Source of the DNA: Saxidomus purpurata | Lineage: Eukaryota; Mollusca; Bivalvia; Venerida; Veneridae | Assembly: GCA_022818135.1 (NCBI GenBank) | Contig: JAFMSR010000002.1 | Coordinates: 50,944,412-51,008,411 of the forward strand | DNA length: 64,000 bases | Direction: 5' to 3' | In this document: piece by piece, positions 1 to 11,449 of the stretch | How the letters are laid out: every line of letters starts with the position of its first letter | Numbering within the stretch: the first letter of the stretch is position 1 | Notes under the pieces: model-generated | Database searches by the model: none | What the model was told of the DNA's origin: nothing | The model's input: the letters and a program-made list of their open reading frames with translations, nothing else | Translations under genes and position numbers: made by a program

Positions 1-446
1 TGTAAACGTAAACAAAATCAACTCTTACTATACATGCGTCTCTTGAAATGCAATTTCACCATTTCTTTAAGCAATAGATCTTTCTTTGTTGCTAATCACA
101 AGGTACTGATGCTCTGGTGTGTCATACCACGATCTTTATACTGATGAACATTCAACAAAGATCTTTTCAAAGATAAAAAAACTTGCTAATGATTAATGTA
201 GTTGCTTCCTCAATCTAAGATGACACCTCCATAATTATATTAGCGTATTAATTACTCTCTAATTACTCGTCATTCTCAAATTGGCAATTCAAATAACATT
301 GACACTTAAATTTAAACGAGAATCTGTTGCCGGTCAACTAGATTTATAGTAAATATCTTTTCAAAGTATTGATTTATAGCAATTTAATTGTTAAGTGGTC
401 AACTCAAGGATAGTTCTGTATAGTGGTGTGTTTATTACATCTTTCG
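1..446. repeat. Duplicated noncoding unit, copy 1, left part
   Basis: This stretch is closely similar to parts of 11450-12215 and 12216-13015. Shared words include the segment around the phrase TGATGCTCT followed by CATACCACGATC, and later GAATCTGTTGCCGGTCAAC. Similarity stops abruptly at about 446, after ATCTTTCG, and resumes at about 3663. No open reading frame is conserved among the three copies, so I treat it as a noncoding duplicated unit of unknown nature. Confidence 0.75.
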
Positions 447-689
447 AATGTAGTTTATTTCAATCTCATTCATTTTTATAATACAAATTTTTAAATTGCA
501 TGCATAAAAAATCACAGATAATATCAAGTAAATGACCATTCTATAATAGAATTATAAGAGACTATAAACATGATAAAATTACAAATAATCACAGTTACAC
601 ATGTACTATATTCAATTTACACCTAAAGCGAATTTCATTTAAATTAAAGACAACAAATAAAACCATACACTTACGTTATGGAGATCAAT

Positions 690-1150
690 ATACAAGTAAG
701 ACTATGCACCTTCTGCTAATCGAAACCTAAATATTATTTGATTTGATTTGATGAGAATTTTATCAAGGTCCGTCCAAAAGAGCACTTATGTTAGCTTAAT
801 ATCTGGATGAGACCCTGGCATGTCTCCCGTCATGCCTAAAAAACAAAATCTTGAAGCCAGAAATAGGAGAAATTTACCTGACTGCAATTTCCAGCTAGTA
901 TAGCCAAAGGTTGAATTTGATTGGTTACCAAAGAGAAGGCCAATCACAGCGACCAATGAGATCTAAGTGTGATTGACCTATCCAACCTAAAAATTAATTA
1001 AAAGTGTCACAATATAAAACACTGAAGCGAGGAGATAAGCACTTTTGCGCAATTACAACATGTTTTAAAACATCTATTATGCAAAAACTGCATAGGAGAA
1101 CATAAAAAATACAGAGTGAATGGTAAAGAATATCTAGTCAACATTTTTTA
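690..1150 (+). repeat. Retroelement-related fragment
   Basis: Words here, such as CAAGTAAGACTATG, GCTAATCGAAA, GCGCAATTACAA and CATAGGAGAAC, recur in the same order in the reverse complement of about 9970-10215. That region lies just upstream of a minus-strand reverse-transcriptase remnant. It is therefore probably another decayed piece of the same non-LTR family in the opposite orientation. No reading frame survives. Confidence 0.45.
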
Positions 1151-1996
1151 TACAAATAAAATTGACGTCTAATATATCATGGCAGGTGTGGCACATATAT
1201 GTAGGGTGTGTAAACAAAGTGAATCAAAGCACTGAAAGTGCTGACAACAAGGAGTCCTCTTCAAAATTGGGCACAAGCGAGTTCTCTTACAGACAATGAG
1301 TGATCATTTGTGTCAATACTTTGTAAAATTACTTGATTTTGGACTGTCCGTTTATTTTAATCAAGGAACCTGCATGCAGTTCATTGACAACACATCATGT
1401 TGCTGTTGTTTTATTTTTTTCAAAAACATGGTTTTGCTTGAGACTTTTCGACGAAGTAAAATACAGTGCTTTTAAATTGTATACAACCAGCTTTGTTTAT
1501 GAGAAATCCTACAGAAATACGTGACACGACCTACACAGCACATTAAAGCTGCTCTCTGTCAGATTTTGTTTAAAATAATATTGTCTTTCAAACTGTATAA
1601 AAAATAACATAGTTAAGAGTATATAGTCGTATAAAAAGGTTCCAGTATACATTCCAGTCAATTATATCTGTAGATTTGAAATAATACGCTACCAACTGTA
1701 ATAACAGGATTTTCATTTTATTTTGGCTAATTCATACCTAGATTTTTACTTCTATTGTTGATTTTAGCCTTTAGTTTTATGTTTATGTATTAGTATGTCT
1801 TGTTTAGAATTTAATTTTCTCCAACGGCAACTGAGAGCGAGCAGCTTTATATGAAATCGTCTATTATTTCACGAAATTTTCATGAAACCTAAAATCTAAG
1901 TGGCTATATGCATTATGTTTCCGTAAGGGACATATTATGCTGACATCATAAAACATATTATACACGTCATTATTTTCATAATGATATCCGACCAGA

Positions 1997-2124
1997 TCCA
2001 CTCCCGTGGTTTAGTGGTTAAAGAAGCTGACTTGAAATCACTGTAACCTCCAACCTAGTACTGGAACTTTCTATTTCCAAATACATGTACTTTTGAAGTG
2101 GGCGTTTAACTCCTACAACAACAC
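1997..2124 (+). mobile_element. tRNA-derived SINE with 12-bp target-site duplication
   Basis: The 5' part contains a tRNA-like A-box (TGGTTTAGTGGTTAAAG) and an anticodon-like stretch, GCTGACTTGAAATCA. The 3' part ends with the SINE-type tail GTGGGCGTTTAACTCC followed by CAACAAC. The word TATCCGACCAGA lies directly on both sides (1985-1996 and 2125-2136), the expected footprint of LINE-assisted insertion. Confidence 0.8.
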
Positions 2125-2162
2125 TATCCGACCAGAAATCATAAAAGAAAGCAAATGCGGCA

Positions 2163-2493
2163 TTTTTTCTGAAAGTGACATATCCTATAACTCATGCCAA
2201 AACGAAATAACCTCCAAAAATAATATACTAGTAGAATCTGTAGAAGTACATGTATTATAACTTATTCTAACGATTTCAGCGGATTTTCGAAAGTATTTCA
2301 TTAAAAAAACTTTACATAATTCAAACTCATTTTTTCTGAGAGTGACATATCCTATAACTGATGCCAAAGGAAATAACCTCCAAAAAATAATAAATAGAAT
2401 CTGTAGAAGTACATGTATTATATATTAGTCTAAACGTTTCAGCGGATTTTTTGAAGTATTTCATACTTTTTTTACATAATTCAAACTCATATT
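2163..2493. repeat. Direct duplication, about 165 bp x 2
   Basis: Two adjacent units (about 2163-2329 and 2330-2493) share the run from TTTTTTCTGA and GTGACATATCCTATAACT through AATCTGTAGAAGTACATGT to TTCAGCGGATTTT, with small substitutions and indels. No coding content. Confidence 0.8.
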
Positions 2494-3270
2494 TTTGTTA
2501 ATTTTTCACAACCGCATTACATCGGCAGTTCGCGCCCCACAGTTTCATTTCATCACATTTTGTGTTGGTAAGGGGAGATAACAACCATTGAAGTTAGTCT
2601 ATTAGCCTTACACTTTAATTTACTTTAAGAAATCTTTTGAAAAGCTAGATATTAAACACAGGCTTATTCTTAGAGCCTATAATACTTTGAAACTTAATTA
2701 TAATATATAATAATATAATTTTCAGTAAGTAAGTAGGCTACACAAAATATTTAGTGTTCTCTTACCATTTTTCATCGGTTTCCGCCATTCAAAGTGTATG
2801 AATGGAAGCGTTGTGAATGAAATACATGTACAATCGTTTTGATCACGTGAACGCCGATCTAAAGATAAACATTATTAATGTATACATATTTACGCGGTTT
2901 ATCTTTTTAAAAAGAGATATTTCTCGTTAGCACTAGCTGATATCTGAGTGAGGGAGACACTTTATAAAGTTTGTATTGCTAGTTGCTGTATTGCCGAATG
3001 AGTTTACACAGTCGATGACATGTAAACGCTAACCGTATGCAGTGTCGGATCAGTGTACATTGCTGCCTGATGGTGTAGTAATTTAAAAATTCTGAATTTT
3101 GCCTACATTAGTGTTACAATGATTTAAAGCATTTACACGTATATTTGGAAACGGAAATGGCTTTTAAATATTTCGAGATCACAAACCAATCCCCGCGCGT
3201 TTCAGCTAAAGTCGATCTACTTTGAAGGCGAGAGGAGAAACCTATGGCTGTTCAAATTATCAGGGTTTGT

Positions 3271-3416
3271 GGGGAATATTCGTTTGACGCATGCCGGCGT
3301 ACGCCGCTCTATTCGTTTCTAAAAGCCAGGATGAATTCGGCGCATTTTGAACAATGAGGTTTGGATATACCGGCGTATCCCGGCTTACACCGAATCCTGC
3401 GTCAAACGAATAGGCC
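3271..3416. mobile_element. Small GC-rich inverted-repeat element (MITE-like)
   Basis: The ends are inverted copies of TATTCGTTTGACGCA (left about 3277-3291, right about 3398-3412), each flanked by G-rich bases. The interior holds the palindromic words GCCGGCGTACGCCG and CCGGCGTATCCCGGC, which stand out in AT-rich surroundings. It is too short to code for anything. The element class is not assigned. Confidence 0.55.
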
Positions 3417-3662
3417 CTTCGCTGAGTCGTTTTCAAAATTGGCTACTAAAACAAGGAGTCACGTGACTCCTTGTTAAAAATGGATCAATATATTCAAATC
3501 TTGAAAAGCAATGCAGAGTCTTTCAGCTTTACTGAGCAAGCAGCTTCGAATATCTGTATATTTGCGACAGTCCATTAAACCATAGATTTCATCTTCCAAA
3601 ATATTGCAAAAAACAACACTTTCTATCATCTATCATCAATCTTTCATATATGTCATGTTCCT

Positions 3663-3935
3663 GCATGTGGAATATGCGTTAAATTGTTGAGATTAACAGT
3701 AATTAACCTTCTAAATGTAGTATTTACGTTTAATTCGTTAAATTTATAAACATTTACATTTCAATTGTACATGTGGTATAGATCATATAAGACGCAAGCT
3801 GAAATAGTAAACATTCCTTATTAGCGGGTGACTAATTTCAAAAAAGATAATGACATATTTGGCGAAATAACAAATGAGGATAAAAACAGACATTGTATAT
3901 TCAAACCTTACATAACATATACAGTAGTTTCCAAC
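3663..3935. repeat. Duplicated noncoding unit, copy 1, right part
   Basis: This matches the 3' half of copy 3 (about 12785-13015), including GTACATGTGGTATAGAT, ATATAAGACGCAAGC, GCGGGTGACTAAT and AAAAACAGACATTG. Together with 1-446 it makes one complete unit interrupted by 447-3662. Confidence 0.75.
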
Positions 3936-4149
3936 CGCTGTAGGACAAATAACAAACAGCCGATACCCTTTCACAAGCCTGTGTATTCGCTGAGATACAA
4001 ATGTATGGCCAGGAAACATACAAGGGATCGACATCATTATGGAAAGATAAAAGGGTCAAATTTACTGATTTTTGTTCCTATATATTTGTTTCTGTTTTCG
4101 CCTAAGAGAGAACTCACATCCAACTATTGGGATTACATGTAGCATTCGT

Positions 4150-4500
4150 AAGACAGAATTGAAGATATTTCCTGTTTTATTAAAAGATATCTCCCATTAT
4201 AATACATCAGTATGTTACAAAGATATCTCTCAATATAATAGAGATATCCCTCTGTCTTACCAAGATACCTCTCCTACTTTAAATATTCCGATGATAAATT
4301 GAAATATCTGTTGTAAACACTTACAAGATATCCCGACAAAAATATTTGTAGTCAACCTACAGATATCTCATAAACATACAAATATGAATGTCTCAGGGTT
4401 ATGGAGATATCTGTCTAATCATGACAAACACATATCTCTGTTACAAAAAATACATTTTTATAATCATCACAAAGAAGTATCTTTTTTCACTGGAAATGTA
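4150..4500. repeat. Cluster of GATATC-containing words
   Basis: Roughly ten occurrences of AGATATCTC, GATATCC or close variants lie in 350 bases, spaced irregularly by about 25-60 bases and separated by AT-rich filler. It looks like a decayed array and adjoins the 3' end of the zinc-finger array. Function unknown. Confidence 0.5.
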
Positions 4501-4514
4501 TTTTTCTGTCTTAC

Positions 4515-5853
4515 AAAGTCACCCCTTCAAATTTGAAGCATCTCTCTCCTTTATGTTTGATCATTTGTCTCTACAGATCACTACTGCGATAACATGCATC
4601 TGAAAGCGCATTTTTCTCCTGTGTGTATTCACATGTGTCTCTAAAGAGCACTCCTATCGCCACTTGCATAATCACAAGCATAACATTTAAAGCATTTTAC
4701 TCCTGTATTTTTTCTCATATGAGTCTTCAGATTGCTGCTTGTAATACATGCATACTCAAAAAACATCACATTTAAAGCATTTCTCTCTTGTGTGTATTCT
4801 CATATGTTTCTTCAGATCACTTCTGTGATTATATGGATAATCACAAACATCACATTTAAATATTTCTCTCCGGTATGTTTACTCATATGAGTCAGATTGC
4901 TGGTAATACTTGCATAATTACAAACTTCCCATTTAAAGCATTTAACACCTGTATGTCTTGAACTACTTATAGTATGTCTCTTCAGATGCCGATTGCGACA
5001 GCATGCATAATCATAAACATCACACTTAAAGCATTTCTCTCCTGTATTTCTTATCATATGTCTCTTCAGGTGACATTTGCGACAGCATGCATAATCATAA
5101 ACACCACACTTAAAGCATTTCTCTCCTGTATGTAATATGATATGTCTCACTACTCCTAACATGCATAATCACAAACATCACATCAACGCAAAATTTTCCT
5201 TTATTTTTTATTATATGTTTCTTCAGATCACTACTGCGATAACATGCATAATTACAAACATCACATTTAAATTATTTCTCTCCAGTATGTATTATCATAT
5301 CTATGTATCTTCAGATCACTACTACAATAACATGCATAAACACAAACATCACATTTAAGACATGTATCTCAGGTTAGTTTCTCATATGTCTATTCAGATC
5401 ACTACATGCATAATCACAAACATCACATTTAAAGCATTTCTATCCTATATGTTTTATCATATGTCTCTTCAGATCACTACTGCGAAAACATGCATAATCA
5501 CAAACATCACATCTAAAGCATTTCTCTCCTGTATGTATTCTCATATGAGTCTTCAATGTGTCTTTAGCAAAACATGCATAATCACAAACATCACATTTGC
5601 ACCATTTCTCTCCTGTATGTTTTAGCATAAATCTCTTCCGATCACTACTGCCATAACATGCATAATCACAAACATCACATTAAAAACATGTTTCTCCTGT
5701 ATGTATTCGCATATGTCTCTTCAGAAAACTCCTATCAACACTTGCATAATCACAAGCATCACATTTAAAGCATTTCTCTCCTGTATGTATTCTCATATGA
5801 GTCTTCATATCACTCCTATCGCCACTTGCATAATCACAAACATCACATTTAAA
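4515..5853 (-). pseudogene. Decayed C-terminal half of the C2H2 zinc-finger array
   Basis: The 84-base zinc-finger repeat continues past the stop at 5854-5856 for about 16 more units but is no longer open. Just beyond the stop the same frame resumes with Phe-Lys-Cys-Asp-Val-Cys and gives two good fingers. A second stop then appears near 5680, where Lys AAA has become TAA. Intact islands remain at 5440-5628 (about two fingers) and 4812-5162 (about four, one partly deleted), separated by frame breaks. Units become increasingly diverged toward 4515. What is seen is a tandem array whose downstream part has lost coding constraint. The inference is that an ancestral protein with up to about 28 fingers was truncated, or that the array expanded into noncoding DNA and decayed. 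Confidence 0.8.
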
Positions 5854-6891
5854 TCATTTCTTTCCTGTATGTACTCTCATATGTCTCTTTAGAGCACTCC
5901 TATCACCGCTTGCATAATCACAAGCATCACATTTAATGCATTTTTCTCCTATATGTATTCTTATATGAGTAATCAATGTGTCTTTAGAAATACATGCATA
6001 ATCACAAACATCACATTTAAAGCATTTATCTCCTGTATGTATTCTAATATGTTTCTTCAGAGCACTCCTATCACCACTTGCATAATCACAAGCATCACAT
6101 TTAAAGCATTTCTCTCCTGTATGTTTTCTCATATGAGTCTTCAATGTGTCTTTAGCTATACACGCATAATCACAAACATCACATTTAAAGCATTTCTCTC
6201 CTGTATGTGTTCTCATATGTTTCGTCAGAGAACTCCTATCACCACTTGCATAATCACAAGCATCACATTTAAAGCATTTCTCTCCTGTATGTGTTCTCAT
6301 ATGTTTCGTCAGAGAACTCCTATCACCACTTGCATAATCACAAGCATCACATTTAAAGCATTTCTCTCCTGTATGTATTCTTATATGTCTCTTCAGATCA
6401 CTACTGCGATAACATGCATAATCACAAGCATCACATTTAAAACATTTATCTCCTGTATGTATTCTCATATGTGTCTTCAGATTACCTTTCACGCTACTTG
6501 CATAATCACAAGCATCACATTTAAAGCATTTCTCTCCAGTATGTTTTCTCATATGAGTCTTCAATGTGTCTTTAGCTATACACGCATAATCACAAACATC
6601 ACATTTAAAGCATTTCTCTCCTGTATGTATTCTCATATGTTTCGTCAGAGAACTCCTATCACCACTTGCATAATCACAAGCATCACATTTAAAGCATTTC
6701 TCTCCTGTATGTATTCTTATATGTCTCTTCAGATCACTACTGTGATAACATGCATAATCACAAGCATCACATTTAAAGCATTTCTCTCCTGTATGTATTC
6801 TCATATGTCTCTTCAGATTACCTTTCACGCTACTTGCGTGATCACAAACATCACATTTAAAGCATTTCTCTCCTCTTCTATTCATTATCAT
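5854..6891 (-). CDS. C2H2 zinc-finger protein, 12 tandem fingers
   Basis: This 345-residue open frame is almost entirely zinc fingers: twelve copies of Cys-x2-Cys-x12-His-x3-His joined by TGEK or TGDK linkers. After a short MIMNRR leader the first finger starts at about residue 10. The usual Phe of the finger core is replaced by Ser or Cys in a CDYAS/CDYAC context. Units are nearly identical at the DNA level (84-bp period), so the array is young. Helix types recur in the order GN, SD, SS, DT (fingers 1-4) and again in fingers 5-9, showing a four-finger higher-order repeat. No KRAB, SCAN, BTB or ZAD domain is visible upstream, and an in-frame stop precedes the first Met, so either the protein is fingers only or an upstream exon is unseen. 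Zinc fingers of this kind usually bind DNA in the nucleus. The frame ends at TGA exactly where the next finger's first Cys should be. Confidence 0.75.
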   Translation of the reverse strand: MIMNRRGEKCFKCDVCDHASSVKGNLKRHMRIHTGEKCFKCDACDYACYHSSDLKRHIRIHTGEKCFKCDACDYASGDRSSLTKHMRIHTGEKCFKCDVCDYACIAKDTLKTHMRKHTGEKCFKCDACDYASSVKGNLKTHMRIHTGDKCFKCDACDYACYRSSDLKRHIRIHTGEKCFKCDACDYASGDRSSLTKHMRTHTGEKCFKCDACDYASGDRSSLTKHMRTHTGEKCFKCDVCDYACIAKDTLKTHMRKHTGEKCFKCDACDYASGDRSALKKHIRIHTGDKCFKCDVCDYACISKDTLITHIRIHIGEKCIKCDACDYASGDRSALKRHMRVHTGKK

Positions 6892-9055
6892 CAGTATTCG
6901 TGTTCACTGTACTTGTATTATTACATATATGACCATTAATGTCGGAGTTAAAGGACCGTTCTGCTGTATGCTTTTTTATATATGTATGTCTCTTTAGGTC
7001 ACTTCATGGCTGTTTTCAACATATATATGCCTGTTCTTTCTTCCCCTTTGTGTGTTCTATTCCCAGTCATTCATCTAGTACCTGTTTATCACCCTGTTAT
7101 TGATTGTCTTCCTGTAAGTAACAGTTATAAAATAAACTTTATTGGTGGATCAAATCAGCATTTGTTGTTGCAGAAAACAGTAATTTGTTCATTTTTATTT
7201 TTAAACTGTTACTATTGATTATTAAATTCTCACAAGATTCATCAGAGAATTTAAGTCTGGATGATTGCATGACGTATATACTCATTAGATTGATGGAGCC
7301 AATCACAATTGAATTTTGATTATTTCTTTCATGATTTTTTTGACTGCAATATGTACACAATATGGACAATCTAACGAATCTTATTAAATAGTTGATGGTA
7401 AAAGTTATAGCCATGATACATTTTGGATCCTATATATGGCAGGTGATTTCAGATTGTAAGAAAGGGAAGTAATACAAGAAGGCAATATGGCAGTATATCG
7501 CTAAATTCTAGTGGTTTCAGTCTTCTGAAGTGGGCGATTACATTTACTATCAAATATCTAATTATACTAAATAACTATTGTTTATTGGCTCTACCCAATT
7601 AATAAAATAGGAAGAGCTATCATAAAATTGAAAGACAGGGCCAATAACAAAAATCAGGGTCAATATCACTTATTGGACCGGTCCAATAAAAGATTGCTGA
7701 CGAATGATTAACTGTTGAGAAATCTGAGCATTCTGAGTGGCTGATACATTCAGATGTTTAGATTAATGAAAACGAAAATGGCTGCCATCTTGAAATCTGT
7801 TGGATTGAATGGCAAAAATGAAAATCAACTTTTAATCAATTTCTGTCTGAAAACCCATTTAGATGGATAGAAAATGCTCCAACTATGAAAATGAATTCCC
7901 ACATCAATATGTTTATTTAAAAATGAATATGCTAGAGGTATCTTTAATTAAAGATCTCTGGCAATTCGAATGCCCTCGGACAAATAACAGTATCAAATCA
8001 CTCATATAATAACATATAAGCCTAATTCATTCGGCACATCCATTTAATTGATATTTTATCTGATATTTTATATTATGAACCACTGCCACTGCTACCAAAA
8101 TCAGTAGAGATCAATTACGCAGGATCAATATTCATATGAAGTTCGAAGACCGTTGTAATTACATCTCAAAGGATTAAGCGGAAATAATTTTGAAAGTTTG
8201 GGTCACTGTAACCTTGACCTTTAGCCCAATCCCCTTAACATAGTAGGGACCACCTACAGCCAACCTTCTGAATAAGTTTCATGAAAGTCAAATGGAAATT
8301 GTGATCTGTAGTGTGTTATCAAGGAAATGAATACAGACAAACGGAAGGACGAGCGATTGACAAACCACCATGCATAAGCTCTGCTAGATTTCGTCTTCGA
8401 ATCTTTGCGTGGTTACTGAATGGAATGGTTTGAAGTGATGGAACAATTTATTGCATAGCAGATATTTTTGTTTCTATATTGAGGAATGCAGGATTCGCAC
8501 CATAAAGTTATTTTTCTCGTTAGGATATTTCTGCAGTTTGCTCATTTCATATAATAGTGTATGCAATTTTGTCAATCAAAGTTCCCAGTCATGTCGAAAA
8601 TACGTAACTTTCGTTTATAAAAGAAATTGGACACTTTACTATGGGAGCACTTTCCAGGAATGTATGAATGTAGGTAATTACTTTATTCTCCACGTAGTTT
8701 TCTCCCTATCTCTTGTATGTCTAGACGTTTAGCATCCGAATTCGTTCATCAAAATTGTAAACATTCATATATATGAACAAAAAATGAAAAACAGCTTAAA
8801 ATCATAACGATATTTTATGAAAGATATAAATATATATGAGATGGATTACCGAATGATTTTAAACTACACTAATATGCTCTTCAAATATCCAGATTTGTGC
8901 TTTAATAACAGTAGTTTCACTTCCTGTCAACATTGCTGTTGCTGTTAAAACTGGAGTTAGAGCGAACTCATTCTAAGATCATATTTAGGCACGTGACTAA
9001 GAATCTTCACATTGATTGGCTACCACACATTTTAGACTAAAATTCCAGACTAGAC
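6892..9055. other. Intergenic, no gene recognised
   Basis: AT-rich sequence with only short unconvincing reading frames. Part of it (about 8130-8400), containing CACTGTAACCTTGACCTTTA and ACGGAAGGACGAGCGATTGACAAACC, looks like a dispersed bivalve repeat. I cannot find a promoter or first exon for the zinc-finger frame here. Confidence 0.5.
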
Positions 9056-9960
9056 CAAAAGACGGCTTGCACTTTGTGCCACAGCTTTAGTCACAACATT
9101 TAAATCCAGATGCTCATGCATAACTAAACCGAGGTAAATATATCTATCTTCTATTTTAAGTGTGTCATTACCACACGTAATAATTTTTTAGCGCTTAAAT
9201 TGAAGCATATCTATGCAGTAGAGCTGTGTTCAAACAGTTCGATAATTGAGAGGGACCTCGGTTTTAAAAGTAGAGACCCGTTGTGTCGGAATACGGGTAC
9301 TATCGTTGTGAGAGACTGACGTCTCCACACAACTAAAAGCATAATATTTTCTTGGACAATTAGGGGGTCTAAAATGTATAATAATACTTTAAGAGTTATA
9401 AATGTTCATATAATTTAAATCGCACCAATCAATTCATGCATTCAGCAGCTTTTGGGGATCAGAAGCAGTTTCTGCCATCTGCATATAAATGTAGTAAGAT
9501 ACATAAAAGCTCACTTATGTCTAAAGATTTAAGAAATACAACGAGATCATTAATATATAAACTAAACAATAATGGTGACACAAAACACCCTTGTCTTCAG
9601 CCTGACTTAATATCAAACCATTGAGTAGAAAAACAATTTACTCTGATTGAAGCAGAAACTGTGGAACATACAGACTTTATAACATTTAACAGTTTTCCAC
9701 TTATACCAGTATTACATAATCTATTCCATAATTTACTTTTATTTATAAAATCTTTCGTCTATAGAAAATCTATAGAGGCTGCAAAAGTTTATTGTTTTAT
9801 TTTTTTTATTAGTATCTTTTACATTATGGAAGTACGGAACTCTTCAGCCGCCAATGGCATGACGAGTAGAATGTATACCATTTTTTTAAATACACATTTA
9901 CATGTAATAATTTGATAAGAATTTGTGCCAAAACCTGCTTCAATATTCTTAATAGACGTT
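9056..9960 (-). pseudogene. Decayed non-LTR retrotransposon reverse transcriptase
   Basis: Reading the minus strand from about 9760 downward gives a typical reverse-transcriptase series: WNRLCNTGISGKLLNVIKS, then WFDIKSG, a stop where a hydrophobic residue is expected, RQGC, SPLLFSLYINDL, then a YAD motif (about 9485) damaged by a frameshift. AETASDPQKLLN follows in another frame. Farther on, at 9196-9056, comes LKIEDRYIYLGLVMHEHLDL followed by AQSASRLL, the thumb/connection region of jockey- or RTE-like elements. Stops and frame changes make it nonfunctional. The region up to about 10215 is probably the same element's upstream part. The family name is uncertain, but the fold assignment is secure from the order of motifs. 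Confidence 0.85.
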
Positions 9961-11449
9961 GCTCTTTTATCTATAAATAATGTCCCATTGTAGTAATTTA
10001 ACATGTTTCTTTTAGTTCTCCTATGTAGTTACTGCTAATCAGTTAATTTCTGATCTGATCTGAAATGGTAATTGGTTTTTTAGAATATTTTGTAATTGCG
10101 CAATAGTGCCTTTTTTGGTATCTTTGATTCTTATTACTGAATTTCCTTTTAATATCACATTTCGATTTCGATTAGCAGCAATTACATAGTCTTACTTGTG
10201 TACAGACTATATGTTTACAGGATATACTGTGTAATACACGGCTCTTAATTAAATGATAGTGATGTATCATACTGTCTTTAATAACTCTTAGAATGAGATT
10301 TTAACATGATAATGTATAATATAGTTTTATTGTATCAAATGTAGTCTACTATTATATTGTAATATGTATGATGAGATTTAATATATGTTATAATTAACAA
10401 CTGCTGGTCAGTTTTAGATTTTTTATGTAAATTGTGATATTTGTGTACAGATTATGCTATATTAACACTCTCTTGTAACTTAATTATGAGTGGAAATGTA
10501 CTTTTGTTTTACTGATATTGTATGCAATGTATTTTGTACTTGATAAAATGTACATTTATGAGACTTTAATAAATAAATAAATGAATAAATATAATTATGT
10601 AACGGTTGTAAGGCACTTGTAATTGGATAGGGAAGGTACATGGGTTGGAATCCCGGTCAAGTTTCTAGGGTTGTTTTCCTCACCTTGTGACATATGGCGC
10701 CATCCGACAGAATAAAATCATTTTTACTATAAAAATGTAGCTAAGAATTGCTTTCATATACTAAAAATTGCGCCGACTATCTTTTTTAAATGTAGATCTT
10801 GTTTCAAGTAATCCGAGATATATCTAATCTTCACCATTTAACTTAATACATATGTAGTATTTAAACTCTGGAACACAAATCATGATCGTCTTGCGCTGTG
10901 CCGTAATACAGTCGGGAGCTATTTGACAACCACCGAATACAACCGTATTTTTTAAACTTTTCCATTATATTTTGAGAAACTGTAACAATAATATTTAAAA
11001 TTGCGATGAATCATACGAGAAAATTTCGTAGTAAACACTTACGCCGTAAATTAAAATTTGGTAATCAACATCCTTACATCTCACTTAAGAGAAGATTACG
11101 TATCCGCACACTTAAAGTGACGGCCAATTGTACACCGTGAAAATCAAATAATATAGCTGGTCATGCCACCGGCTGATAATGGCCGCCGTATAAAGGAAAA
11201 TTACATGCATTGAAATAAGTGGATTTGAGACAACTTCATAATGGTCACTTGAAAAGATTCACAATAATTTTTATTAAGATTGATTATTTAGGAAGAGTTT
11301 CACTAAATACTATTGTTCACATGTTCATATGTATAATATAGACGCTGTAAAGAGAGCCCAGGAAATTTGCCATGGGACTGCCCGTCTATACAGGCTACGA
11401 TCGTAATTTGACGTTGAAAAAAGTGCAGATTAATATTTGATAAGACTCG
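9961..11449. other. Intergenic; upstream retroelement remains and AT-rich DNA
   Basis: The first 250 bases are shared with 690-1150 in inverted orientation. At about 10600-10720 there is a tRNA-like stretch with GGGTTGGAATCCC and a SINE-like end (GCGCCATCCGACAG). I see no gene in the remainder. Confidence 0.45.

Larger units (their letters stand above)
447..3662. other. Insertion-like block splitting the duplicated unit; no gene seen
   Basis: This block of about 3.2 kb interrupts a unit that is continuous in the two copies near 11.5-13 kb. It holds a fragment related to the upstream part of the reverse-transcriptase remnant at 9-10 kb (690-1150), a SINE with target duplication (1997-2124), a direct duplication (2163-2493) and a small GC-rich inverted-repeat element (3271-3416). 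I see no convincing exon. The word ATCTTTC occurs near both edges (440-446 and about 3639-3645) and could be a target duplication, but this is weak. Confidence 0.5.

Noticed and set aside
3828..4142. 104-codon plus-strand frame
   Set aside because: It overlaps the duplicated noncoding unit, whose corresponding region in copy 3 has no equivalent frame.
5953..6939. 328-codon open frame on the plus strand opposite the zinc fingers
   Set aside because: It is the antisense shadow of the 84-bp finger repeat. Its repeated CIITSITFKAFLSCM pattern is just the reverse strand of CFKCDACDYA.
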